Notes under the pieces: generated by a model | Seen by the model: only the letters and a program-made list of their open reading frames with translations | Told to the model about the DNA's origin: nothing | Databases searched by the model: none | Assembly: GCF_017302985.1 (NCBI RefSeq) | Contig: NZ_JAFIMU010000009.1 | Location: 589,224 to 653,223 of the forward strand | DNA length: 64,000 bases | Direction of reading: 5' to 3' | Origin: Corallococcus macrosporus | GTDB taxonomy: Bacteria; Myxococcota; Myxococcia; Myxococcales; Myxococcaceae | Shown here: one piece after another, positions 33,091-40,969 of the stretch | Position numbering within the stretch: position 1 is the first letter of the stretch | Layout of the letters: each line of letters opens with the position of its first letter | Made by a program: the position numbers and the translations under genes

Positions 33091-33943
33091 GGCTCACCTC
33101 CGCGGTCGGACTCAATGCGGCCACCTGCTCCAGGAGCGCGGCGCGCACCGCCGCGTTCGCGGGCGCGTCCAGGTCCACCACGCCGTCGGCGCCCACGGTG
33201 GCGGCGGACCAGTCCACCGCGTCGAAGAGGGCCGGCGTCAGCTCCAGCTTCAGGTCCAGCGTCACGCGCGGCGCGTTCTCGCGGTCGGACGGCACGTCCA
33301 GGTCGCTGTTGAGCACCGCCACCGGCGTGGCCTCCGCGCCCGTCGCCGTCGCGGTGAAGCGGAAGGGCAGGGCGCCCGCGAAGCGCGCGGGGACGCGGCC
33401 GTCCCGCACGCTGCCCGTCATGCGCAAACCGGTGACGGACCAGCGACCGCGGGACAGCGCCGTCCTGCCCAGCTCGCACGCGGGCTCGCAGGTGACGTCG
33501 CGCGCGGCGGGAGCGAGCAGGTCCAGCTCCGCGTCCACGGGGAGGTTGGCCACCGTGACGGTGGTGCTGCCGCCACCGCCGCCCAGCTCCGCCTGGATGT
33601 CCTCGTAGTCCACGAGCGCCCCGTCATCGCGGTGGCAGTGCCCGTTGTGGCACAGCGAGTAGCCCGGCGGCGGCGAGGAGGGGTCGAACGTCGTGCCGCC
33701 GCCGCCCCCACCGGAGGAGGCCAGCAGGTCGATGCTGCCCAGGCTCACCGCGCCGGTGTCCATGCGCAGCTGGAAGTCGGAGGCGAGCGCCTGGTAGCCG
33801 TCGCCCGCGTTGCGGCCGGACACCGGCGTGTACGCGGCCTCGACGGAGGGCTCCAGCACGGCGAAGCCCTCGCCCGCGTCGAACGCGCACCCGGACAGCA
33901 GTGCCACCGGGAGCATCCACACCCTGGAAGGAAAGCGCTTCAT
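33077..33943 (-). CDS. Lipoprotein with CHNGHCH motif in the zinc-uptake operon
   Basis: A 288-residue predicted lipoprotein with lipobox LLSGC (Cys19). A glycine-rich linker precedes PGYSLCHNGHCHRDDG, where C98, H99, H102, C103 and H104 form a dense potential metal site. A second Gly run and a beta-rich C-terminal domain with a CEPACELG segment follow. I do not recognise the family. Its place between the binding protein and the ATPase, overlapping the ATPase gene by 14 bases, suggests it works with the transporter. It could be a periplasmic metal chaperone or store. Confidence 0.75.
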   Translation of the reverse strand: MKRFPSRVWMLPVALLSGCAFDAGEGFAVLEPSVEAAYTPVSGRNAGDGYQALASDFQLRMDTGAVSLGSIDLLASSGGGGGGTTFDPSSPPPGYSLCHNGHCHRDDGALVDYEDIQAELGGGGGSTTVTVANLPVDAELDLLAPAARDVTCEPACELGRTALSRGRWSVTGLRMTGSVRDGRVPARFAGALPFRFTATATGAEATPVAVLNSDLDVPSDRENAPRVTLDLKLELTPALFDAVDWSAATVGADGVVDLDAPANAAVRAALLEQVAALSPTAEVSRGSR

Positions 33944-33947
33944 GGCG

Positions 33948-34871
33948 TCATTGCCCCTTCCCGGCGAGGCCCTGCTCCAGCCGGCCCACCATCAGGTCCA
34001 TGCGCTGCACGTACGTCTGGCCCGAGCGGAAGTCCGTGCCTCCGGGCAGCGTGACGAGCGGGGCGGGGATCTTCGACGCGACGAACTGCGCGTTGTTGTC
34101 CGCGTAGTAGTCCTCCTTGAGGACCAGCTTCACCTTGTTCGTCCGGGACAGCACCACGACCTGCGCCACGTGGGCCGCGTTCGGCGGGATGCCCGGCTTG
34201 GGCTCCAGGTACGCGAGCGTCTTGAAGCCCAGCCAGTCCTGCAGGTACGCCGTCGTGCGGTGGAACGCGATGACGGGCACGCCCTTGAGGCCCGCGAGCC
34301 GCTTCTCCCAGCCCACCTGGGCTGCCTTCAGCTCCTGGGTGAACTTCGCGAGGTTGGCCTTGTAGGTGGCGGCGTTCTTCGCATCCAGCTGCGACATGCG
34401 CTCTTCGATGGCGCCCGCCACCCGCAGCGCCTGCCGCGGATCATAGAGGTAGTGCGGGTTGCCGCCGGGGTGCACGTCGCCCTGGCTGCGGTCCACCTGC
34501 GTGGTGGGCACCTCCAGCAGGTTCACGAACCGCGACGCGTCCAGGTAGCCCGTGTTGCCCGTGAGGATGCGGTTGTTGCGCGCGCCGGTCTGCAGCGTGG
34601 GCAACCAGCCGATCTCCAGGTCCAGGCCCGCCACGATGAGCAGGTCCGCGCGGTTGATGGCCAGCGTCAGGCTGGGCTTGGCGTCCACGAAGTGCGGATC
34701 CTGCGTGGGCAGCGCGAGCGCGGTGACGTCCACCTTGTCCCCGCCCACGGCCTTGGCCAGCGCGGCCAGGTCCGGGAGGGTGGTGACGACCTTCAGGTCC
34801 GCGCGAGCGGGAACGGCGGTGAGGCTGACGACGGCGGCGCACAGGGCCGCGAACAGGCGAAGGGAACGCAT
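33948..34871 (-). CDS. znuA: Zinc-type ABC transporter substrate-binding protein
   Basis: A 307-residue periplasmic binding protein of the ZnuA/TroA cluster 9 family with a cleavable signal peptide ending ARA. Likely metal ligands are His in LPTQDPHFVDAKPS, the His in VIAFHRTTAYL, and the acidic residue in LVLKEDYYAD. A GDVHPGGNPHY segment between lobes resembles the short His-containing loops of this family, though it lacks the long His-rich loop of E. coli ZnuA. ATG 34871 has GGAG in front; an upstream ATG at 34910 is not supported. It is 4 bases ahead of the lipoprotein gene in the same operon. Confidence 0.9.
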   Translation of the reverse strand: MRSLRLFAALCAAVVSLTAVPARADLKVVTTLPDLAALAKAVGGDKVDVTALALPTQDPHFVDAKPSLTLAINRADLLIVAGLDLEIGWLPTLQTGARNNRILTGNTGYLDASRFVNLLEVPTTQVDRSQGDVHPGGNPHYLYDPRQALRVAGAIEERMSQLDAKNAATYKANLAKFTQELKAAQVGWEKRLAGLKGVPVIAFHRTTAYLQDWLGFKTLAYLEPKPGIPPNAAHVAQVVVLSRTNKVKLVLKEDYYADNNAQFVASKIPAPLVTLPGGTDFRSGQTYVQRMDLMVGRLEQGLAGKGQ

Positions 34872-34893
34872 GGAAGGGCTCCGGAAGATGAGG

Positions 34894-36282
34894 TCAGAAC
34901 GCATGGGCACCGTGGGCGCCAGTCACGACTTCAAGGGCGAGGAAGGCCGAGTAGTCCGGCGACTCGCGCCAGCCCACGCGGTCCGTGGCGGCCTGCAGGC
35001 GCAGGCGGGAGAACTCCGTGGGCCAGTACGTCAGCGACGCGCTGATGCGCTGCCGGTCGGAGATCCACTCGGGGTCCAGCGGATCATTCGCGACGCGGCC
35101 CTCCTGCGTCTTCGCGGCCGTGCCGAACTCGTAGCGCACGCCCGTGGCCCAGCGGTTGGAGAAGCGCCACACCGTCTGCGCGTAGCCACCCCAGTCCGAC
35201 AGCACGTCCTCCGGCGCCTGCCGGCGGCGGTAGAGCACCTCCGCCTGGAGCACCAGCTGCTGGGAGCTCTGCGTCGTGATGGGCCGGAACTTCAAATACA
35301 CGTCCGTGCCGTAGATGCTCGTGTGGTTGCGGTAGCCCGTGGCGTTGGGGCCCGTGGCGGCGGACAGGCCCCACAAGAGCGACAGGTCGTCGGACAGCGC
35401 GAAGAACTGCTTCAGCGCGCCGGTGAGCTGGAAGTCCAGCGGTGACAGCACGCGCTCGTTGGACGCACCGAAGAAGCTGCGCGCGGTGGCCTCGCCCTTC
35501 GCGTCGGTGGCGCTGCCCACGACCTCCACGTACCAGGGCAGCGGCGTGAGCCAGGAGCCCTCCACGCCCAGGCCGCGGTTGCCCTCCGCGCCGAAGTAGC
35601 GGCTCATGACGAAGGGCTGGTCCACGAAGTCCCATGCGTGCGGGTGCGTGGAGTTGAGCCGGCCGAAGCGGGTGAGGAACTGGCCCGCGCGCACCTGGAG
35701 GTTCGCCGGCAGGTCCAGCGTGGTGACGTATGCCTCCTCGATTTCGACGCCGAACTGGCTGAAGACGATGTTGCTGTCGAAGCGGAAGTACGGGTCCACC
35801 ACGGAGCCGATGGACAGCTCCAGTTGCTGGAGGTTGAAGCCGTTCTGCGTCGGGTCGTGCGCGCCGCCCTGCAGGGGCTCCTTGTTGGAGAAGGCCGCCA
35901 GGGCCATGTCCAGGATGAAGCTCAGGTTGAGGAAGTTGGTGCCACCGGAGATGGCGTTGGGCAGCTTGAGCGGCGTCACGCCGGAGTCGTTCGTCGCGGT
36001 GGGCGACGCCGGGGACGTGTCACCGGACGGACGCGCCTTCTCGCTCGCGTCCGCGTCCAGCGCCTTCTGGAGCTCCGCCATCTCCTCCGGGGTCAGCCCG
36101 GGCGCGTCCCCGGGAGGAGCGTCGCCGGCGGGCGCGTCCTGGGCCGGGGCAGGGGATTCAGCGGGAGGAGGTGACGCGGTGGAGGGGGGCGATGGCTGCT
36201 GGGCCCAGGCGGCGGTCGCGGACAGCTGCGCGGCGAGCACGACGGCGAGGGCGCGGGGATTCCTGCGCGGAAGGGATGACAC
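34894..36282 (-). CDS. Outer-membrane protein of the zinc-uptake operon
   Basis: A 462-residue protein with a signal peptide (ends AWA-Q), a long Pro/Ala/Asp-rich linker and a beta-barrel-like body of about 330 residues. Features such as FNLQQLELSIGSVVDPYFRFDSNIVFSQFGVEIEEAYVTTLDLPANLQVRAGQFLTRFGRLN resemble porin-type proteins found next to zinc transporters and sometimes annotated as zinc-regulated outer-membrane receptors. GTG 36282 is chosen because GAGGAG lies 9 bases upstream; a frame reaching 36330 has no signal. It likely lets zinc or a zinc complex cross the outer membrane. No TonB plug domain is visible, so passive entry is more likely. Confidence 0.8.
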   Translation of the reverse strand: MSSLPRRNPRALAVVLAAQLSATAAWAQQPSPPSTASPPPAESPAPAQDAPAGDAPPGDAPGLTPEEMAELQKALDADASEKARPSGDTSPASPTATNDSGVTPLKLPNAISGGTNFLNLSFILDMALAAFSNKEPLQGGAHDPTQNGFNLQQLELSIGSVVDPYFRFDSNIVFSQFGVEIEEAYVTTLDLPANLQVRAGQFLTRFGRLNSTHPHAWDFVDQPFVMSRYFGAEGNRGLGVEGSWLTPLPWYVEVVGSATDAKGEATARSFFGASNERVLSPLDFQLTGALKQFFALSDDLSLLWGLSAATGPNATGYRNHTSIYGTDVYLKFRPITTQSSQQLVLQAEVLYRRRQAPEDVLSDWGGYAQTVWRFSNRWATGVRYEFGTAAKTQEGRVANDPLDPEWISDRQRISASLTYWPTEFSRLRLQAATDRVGWRESPDYSAFLALEVVTGAHGAHAF

Positions 36283-36385
36283 GGGATGTTGCTCCTCGGA
36301 ACCGGTCCACCGGGGAGCATGCGCATGCACGCCCCACGACGACCGTCGACCTGATGACCTGCTTCACGGACACGACACGCGGGCA

Positions 36386-36805
36386 CTACGCGTGCGTCGG
36401 AGGCGAGGCCTTGGGCGCGATGTCGAGGACGGCGAGCGGCGCGAACGAGCGGGGCGGCGCGGTGGCCGGGTGCTGGCCCTCCACGCACGCGGAAGCGGCG
36501 GCGACGTCCGCGCCCTGGAGCGCCTCCACCTGCGGGGCGGCCGTGAGCAGCGGGCACGTCTCGTGGTTGAGGCTCGTGGCGTCCGCCACCGCGGGCGGGA
36601 CGGAAGCGATGACGGGGGCGCGCTCGGTGAAGCGGGACAGCGCCGGGTTCGCGCGCCGCGCGTCCTCTTCAAAAGTCTGGTGCTGCGGACAGAACCGGTG
36701 CGCGTGCTGCTCCACGTGCAGCGCCAGACCCAGCGGCTGGGCACCCCAGAGCGCGACGAGCAGCATCGCGGTGAGGCGGGCAAGGGTGTGGGCGCGCGAG
36801 AGCAT
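36386..36805 (-). CDS. Small secreted His/Cys-rich protein heading the zinc operon
   Basis: A 139-residue protein with an N-terminal hydrophobic helix and a His/Cys-rich outer part. LHVEQHAHRFCPQH fits LHx5Hx2Cx2H, the same pattern as the protein at 26716-27159, and both end in almost the same tail (APKASPPTHA here). A second possible site is LNHETCPLL. It lies 103 bases upstream of the outer-membrane protein gene, as first gene of the operon. A role as periplasmic metal sensor or chaperone is inferred; no named family is recognised. Confidence 0.72.
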   Translation of the reverse strand: MLSRAHTLARLTAMLLVALWGAQPLGLALHVEQHAHRFCPQHQTFEEDARRANPALSRFTERAPVIASVPPAVADATSLNHETCPLLTAAPQVEALQGADVAAASACVEGQHPATAPPRSFAPLAVLDIAPKASPPTHA

Positions 36806-36940
36806 CAGAGGGTCCCGGCTGGCTTACTGTCGGCCCCCGGGAGTGTCAAGGCAGGCAGGATGCATCCGTCTCCCGGGGCTCCCTGGCACGGACGATGGAG
36901 CAGTGCGGCGATTCAACGCCGGCGCACGTCGAAACAGGAC

Positions 36941-36965
36941 GACAAAGGAACGTTGTTTTCATTCC
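36941..36965 (-). promoter_or_regulatory. Possible metal-responsive operator between the zinc operon and folE
   Basis: On the minus strand this reads GGAATG-AAAACAAC-GTTCC-TTTG, with outer GGAA and TTCC arms inverted. It shares AAAACAAC and GTT..TTT with the inverted repeat upstream of the paralogous gene at 26716. The 237-base gap containing it separates the zinc operon from the divergent folE-like gene. Confidence 0.3.
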
Positions 36966-37042
36966 GGACGTCCCTCCTGGCCGCATCGGTTAGGTTGGGC
37001 GGGTCCCACCGTCACGCCTCCCGCGCCAGGAGTTTCGCCGCC

Positions 37043-37693
37043 GTGCCTCCCTCCCGCCCCCGCCGCCGCGCCCCCGCCGCCAAGGCCCCGGCCCCTCGCG
37101 TCGCGCGCCCCGATCCCGCTGGCATGGCCCGGGCGGTCCGCGACTTCCTCACCGCCGCGGGGCTCGACCTCCAGGACGTGAACCTGGTGGACACGCCGAC
37201 GCGCGTGGCCGACGTGTGGGCCAACGGCTTCCTCGACGGCTACGGCCGCACGCCGGAGGAGGTGCTCGGGAAGACCTACCCCGCGCCCGCGGACTCCTCC
37301 GGGGAGCTGGTGGTGGTGACGGACCTGCGCTTCCACTCCATGTGCCCGCACCACCTGTTGCCCTTCACCGGCCGGGCGCACGTGGCCTACGTGCCGGGTT
37401 CGCGCGTGGTGGGCTTCGGGCGCATCGGCGCGCTGGTGGACTCCTTCGCGCACCGGCTCATCCTCCAGGAGGACCTGGCCCGGCAGGTGGCGCGTTCGCT
37501 TGCCCGCGTGCTCGACAGCCCCGCGACGGCCTGCATCCTGGAGGCGGAGCAGGCGTGTCTGCGGCTGAGGGCCGACCACCAGCGCGACGCCGTCACCCAC
37601 GCGGAGGCCTATGAAGGACGCCTGCGCAAGGACGGCCCCCTGCGCCGCGAGCTGTGGGCCCGCCTGGGCGCACGCACGGGGGCCGGCAGATGA
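37043..37693 (+). CDS. folE: GTP cyclohydrolase I-like protein with altered substrate residues
   Basis: A 216-residue member of the FolE T-fold family. The zinc site is kept: Cys101, His103 and His104 in CPHHLLPF, and Cys172 in the C-terminal motif. Compared with E. coli FolE, the GTP-triphosphate residues Ser135, Lys136 and Arg139 appear as Gly126, Arg127 and Ala130 (GFGRIGA). The catalytic His179 appears as Gln170 (EAEQACLRLR), and QER is QED. The first 27 residues are Pro/Arg-rich. GTG 37043 has AGGAG upstream; the frame further back is non-coding. It may make a pterin precursor or have a changed reaction. It is coupled (ATGA) to the oxidase gene and divergent from the zinc operon. Confidence 0.82.
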   Translation: MPPSRPRRRAPAAKAPAPRVARPDPAGMARAVRDFLTAAGLDLQDVNLVDTPTRVADVWANGFLDGYGRTPEEVLGKTYPAPADSSGELVVVTDLRFHSMCPHHLLPFTGRAHVAYVPGSRVVGFGRIGALVDSFAHRLILQEDLARQVARSLARVLDSPATACILEAEQACLRLRADHQRDAVTHAEAYEGRLRKDGPLRRELWARLGARTGAGR

Positions 37694-39117
37694 ACCCCGC
37701 CGCCCAACGCTTCGAGCGGGTGGCGCCCGAGCGCGTGGCGGAGGTGCTGGAGGCCCTGGCGGGCGTGCTATCCGAAGGCCAGGTGAAGCGCGACGCGGAC
37801 ACGCTCGACACCTACGCGCGCGACGAGTCCGACAGCGGCGTCTACCGGCCCGACGCCGTCCTCCTGCCGGAGACCACCGCGCAGGTGTCCGCCATCTTCA
37901 AGGCGTGCCAGGCGCACGGCGTGCCCTTCACCCCCTGCGGCGCGCGCAGCGGCAAGAGCGGCGGCTCGCTGCCCTTGAAGGGGGGCATGGCCGTCAGCCT
38001 GGAGCGCATGAACCGGATCCGCTCCATCTGCAGGGAGGACCTCACCGCGGTGGTGGAGCCCGGCGTGGTGACGGGCGACCTGATGAAGGCGGTGGAGGCC
38101 CAGGGCCTCTTCTATCCACCGGATCCGAACTCCTGGGAGTTCTGCACGCTGGGCGGCAACGTGGCGGAGAACGCCGGCGGCCCGCGCGCCCTGAAGTACG
38201 GCGTCACGCGCGACTACGTCATCGGCCTGGAGTGGGTGATGCCGGATGGCGAGGTGCTGCGCGTGGGCCGGCGCACCATCAAGGGCGTGGCCGGCTACGA
38301 CCTGGTGGGCCTGTTCGTCGGCTCCGAGGGCACGCTCGGCGTGGCCACCGAAATCACGGTGCAGCTCATTCCCTTGCCTCGCCAGGTGATGACCGCGCTG
38401 GTGGTGTTCCCCTCCGTGTTGGATGCGGCGCGGGGCGTCTCCGCGGTGCTCGCCGCCGGCATCCTGCCGCGCTGCCTGGAGCTCATCGACGAGGTCGCCG
38501 TCCAGGCCATCGTGAACCGGGGCAGCTTCCAGTTCCCCCCGGGCGCGGGCGCGGCCCTCATCGCCGAGGTCGACGGCAACACTCCCGAAGGCGTCCTCGC
38601 GGAGCTCCAACTGTTGGGGGCCATCTGTGACGAGCACGGGGCCACCCAGACCCTGGTGGCCCAGGACGAGTCCCAGCGCGAGAAGCTGTGGGCCGCGCGG
38701 CGCGTGATTTCCCCGGCCCTGCGCGCGCTCAAGCCGGCCAAGATTTCCGAGGACATCGTGGTGCCCCGCTCGAAAATTCCCGAAATCATCGAGCGGCTGA
38801 AGAAGATGGGCGCGGAGCTGGGGCTCACCGTGGCCACGTATGGCCACGCGGGAGACGGCAACCTGCACGCCAACATCCTCTACGACGGCCCCGCCCAGCG
38901 CCCCCTCGTCGATGAGGCGCTGCGCCGCATGCTCGTGCTCACCGTGGAGCTGGGCGGCACCATCACCGGCGAACACGGCGTGGGACACGCGAAGCGGGAA
39001 TATCTGGCGCTGGAGCAGGCTCCCGCGCTGCTGGAGCTGCAGCGCCGCCTGAAGGCCTTTTTTGATCCATCAGGCCTGCTCAACCCCGAGAAAATCTTCC
39101 CCGCGCCCAAGCGTTGA
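37690..39117 (+). CDS. FAD-linked oxidase, glycolate oxidase GlcD type
   Basis: A 475-residue flavoprotein of the GlcD/D-lactate dehydrogenase family, oxidising 2-hydroxy acids. The FAD-binding PCMH domain shows CGARSGKSGGSLPLKGGMAVS and GGNVAENAGGPRALKYGVTRDYVIGLEWVMPDGEVL. The C-terminal cap has YGHAGDGNLHANI and the end motif GTITGEHGVGHAKREYL, with FDPSGLLNPEKIF. ATG 37690 overlaps the folE-like stop as ATGA. The electron acceptor and exact substrate (glycolate, lactate or another) are not visible, and the iron-sulphur partner GlcF is not next door. Confidence 0.92.
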   Translation: MNPAAQRFERVAPERVAEVLEALAGVLSEGQVKRDADTLDTYARDESDSGVYRPDAVLLPETTAQVSAIFKACQAHGVPFTPCGARSGKSGGSLPLKGGMAVSLERMNRIRSICREDLTAVVEPGVVTGDLMKAVEAQGLFYPPDPNSWEFCTLGGNVAENAGGPRALKYGVTRDYVIGLEWVMPDGEVLRVGRRTIKGVAGYDLVGLFVGSEGTLGVATEITVQLIPLPRQVMTALVVFPSVLDAARGVSAVLAAGILPRCLELIDEVAVQAIVNRGSFQFPPGAGAALIAEVDGNTPEGVLAELQLLGAICDEHGATQTLVAQDESQREKLWAARRVISPALRALKPAKISEDIVVPRSKIPEIIERLKKMGAELGLTVATYGHAGDGNLHANILYDGPAQRPLVDEALRRMLVLTVELGGTITGEHGVGHAKREYLALEQAPALLELQRRLKAFFDPSGLLNPEKIFPAPKR

Positions 39118-39347
39118 AAGCTTCGTGGCCGGAAACGTAGGTGCTGTCCCACCCGCCGCGTCGCGCGCTCCCAAAGGCCCGGAAGTGCGACTGCGTGACG
39201 GGCTTTTGACAAGGGTAAGCGGGCGAAATGCCCTTCTTGGAAGGAATGAGAAACCCTTTCCGTCGTTGCGCGTCCTAGTGACAGGTGGACGCGGTTCGTC
39301 GGGGGATTCATCGCGTCCGGCAGTTACGAACGGAAGGACGGGAAATC

Positions 39348-40088
39348 ATGGCCAACTCGACGAAGTACGCGGCAGAGGGCCTTTCGCATTACCTGCGTCA
39401 CCTGGGCGGCCACCAGCAGCTCACGCGTGAACAGGAGTACGAGCTGGCCCGCCAGGCCCGCAAGGGTGACGAGAGCGCCCGACAGACGCTCGCCAGCTCC
39501 AACCTCGCTTTCGTGGTCGCCGTGGCGAAGAAGTTCGCCAACCGCGGGGCCCGCCTGGACGACCTCATCCAGGAAGGCAACGTCGGCCTCATGAAGGCCA
39601 TCGAGCACTTCGACCCGAAGAAGAACGTGCGCTTCGCCACCTATGCCGTGTGGTGGATCCGCGCCTACATCACCCGCTACCTGAAGGACAACCGCAGCCA
39701 GGTGCGCGGCGGCGAGGCGGAGCGCGGCAGCATGGTGGACTTCTCGCTGGACGCCACCATCGACGAGGAGGGTGAGACGACCTTCCTCGACCGCATCGAG
39801 GACGGCGGTCCCTCCCCGCAGGAGACGTTCCTCTCCCGCGAGCAGGACACCGAAATCCAGGAGGCCCTGCAGAAGGTGCGCAAGCGCATTGGCGACCTGG
39901 GCTGGGACATCCTCCAGGAGCGCCTCACGCAGGACAAGCCGCTGACGCTGGAGGAGCTGGGCCAGCGCTGGGGCGTGTCGCGCGAGCGCGTGCGCCAGGT
40001 GGAGCTGAAGACGAAGAACTTCCTGGAGCGCTACCTCATCGCGTTCAACGAGAACGAGGAGCACACCGCCGCGGCCGACGCGGCCTGA
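39348..40088 (+). CDS. RpoH-like sigma-70 family RNA polymerase sigma factor
   Basis: A 246-residue group 3 sigma factor. Region 2 is clear: LASSNLAFVVAVAKKFANRGARLDDLIQEGNVGLMKAIEHFDPKKNVRFATYAVWWIRAYI. Region 4 has the helix-turn-helix LTLEELGQRWGVSRERVRQVELKTKNFLERYL. It resembles the sigma-32 group, but the QRKLFFNLR heat-shock box typical of RpoH is replaced by RYLKDNRSQVRGG. It is thus closer to the developmental RpoH-like sigma factors of myxobacteria (SigB/SigC type). ATG 39348 is preceded by a purine-rich GGAAGGACGGGAAA. A strong terminator follows the gene. Confidence 0.9.
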   Translation: MANSTKYAAEGLSHYLRHLGGHQQLTREQEYELARQARKGDESARQTLASSNLAFVVAVAKKFANRGARLDDLIQEGNVGLMKAIEHFDPKKNVRFATYAVWWIRAYITRYLKDNRSQVRGGEAERGSMVDFSLDATIDEEGETTFLDRIEDGGPSPQETFLSREQDTEIQEALQKVRKRIGDLGWDILQERLTQDKPLTLEELGQRWGVSRERVRQVELKTKNFLERYLIAFNENEEHTAAADAA

Positions 40089-40117
40089 AGCGTCAGGACA
40101 GGAACTGTTGCACCGGT

Positions 40118-40167
40118 GACGGGGTCTGGCGGGGTGTTCGCACCTTGCCGACCCCGTCTTCTTTTTT
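40118..40167 (+). terminator. Rho-independent terminator after the sigma factor gene
   Basis: GACGGGGTC (40118-40126) pairs perfectly with GACCCCGTC (40150-40158). An inner stem (GGC and GGTG against CACC and GCC) closes over a TTCG tetraloop, and TTCTTTTTT follows. This is the clearest intrinsic terminator in the window. Confidence 0.9.
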
Positions 40168-40228
40168 GCCGCGCCGCGTCTAGTGCGTTGGGTTGATGGT
40201 GGGCAAGCGTGCGTGCTAAGGCATTTCG

Positions 40229-40969
40229 ATGCGCTTGAAATTGCTTGCCCTTTGGGTGCTTTGGGCCGTCCCGGCACACGCCGCGGATCCCGCGCTGCTC
40301 GACCAACTCGACGCGTTGTACGCCAAGCGCGGAGACGCGGAGTCCGTGAAGGCGTTGGAGACGCAACTGTCGGACGCGCTGAAGGCCACGCCGGACGACT
40401 TCGACCTGGCGTGGCGCAAGGCTCGCGTCCTCCAGTGGCAGGCGGACGGCGCCACGGAGAAGAAGCTCAAGATGGTCCTGGGCAAGCAGACGTGGGAGGC
40501 CGGGGACAAGGCCTCGAAGCTCCAGCCCGCGCGCGTGGAGGGCTACTACTTCGCCGCCTGCGGCATCGGTTCCTACTCCCAGGCCGTGGGCATCATGAAG
40601 GCGCTGGGTGACGGCCTGGAGGGCAAGTTCAACGAGCGCCTGGACACCGCGCTGAAGCTCGACCCCACGTACGAGTACGGCGGTCCCTGGCTGGTGAAGG
40701 GGCGTTACTTCTACGAGCTGCCCTGGCCGAAGCGCGACCTGGGCAAGTCCGCAGAGTACTACCAGAAGGCCATCGCCAAGTTTCCGCAGTCGCTGCGTGC
40801 GCACTACTACCTGGCCGAAACGCTGTTGAAGGACGGCAAGGCCAAGGAAGCGAACGCCGCCATTCAGAAGGTCAAGCAGGGAAGCACCGCGTACAACCCC
40901 GCGGAGGGGCAGCGCGTGCAGCAGTGGGCCAAGAAGGTGGATGCCGACATCCAGGAGGAGCTCAAGTGA
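40229..40969 (+). CDS. Secreted TPR-like protein upstream of an acyl-CoA synthetase
   Basis: A 246-residue exported protein with a signal peptide ending AHA-A. The rest is helical, with TPR-like units: LAWRKARVLQWQADG, GKSAEYYQKAIAKFPQSLRAHYYLAETLLKDGKAKEANAAIQKVK. The overall shape recalls TatT-like periplasmic TPR subunits, but no partner transporter is present. The stop overlaps the GTG start of the acyl-CoA synthetase gene as GTGA, with a ribosome binding site inside its own end, so the two are coupled. Confidence 0.78.
   Translation: MRLKLLALWVLWAVPAHAADPALLDQLDALYAKRGDAESVKALETQLSDALKATPDDFDLAWRKARVLQWQADGATEKKLKMVLGKQTWEAGDKASKLQPARVEGYYFAACGIGSYSQAVGIMKALGDGLEGKFNERLDTALKLDPTYEYGGPWLVKGRYFYELPWPKRDLGKSAEYYQKAIAKFPQSLRAHYYLAETLLKDGKAKEANAAIQKVKQGSTAYNPAEGQRVQQWAKKVDADIQEELK

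Noticed and set aside
35606..37042. An upstream extension of the folE-like frame
   Set aside because: It overlaps the zinc operon in antisense and has no family similarity; AGGAG before GTG 37043 gives the proper start.
39206..39211. TTGACA as a -35 element for the sigma factor gene
   Set aside because: No acceptable -10 sequence lies 15-19 bases downstream.
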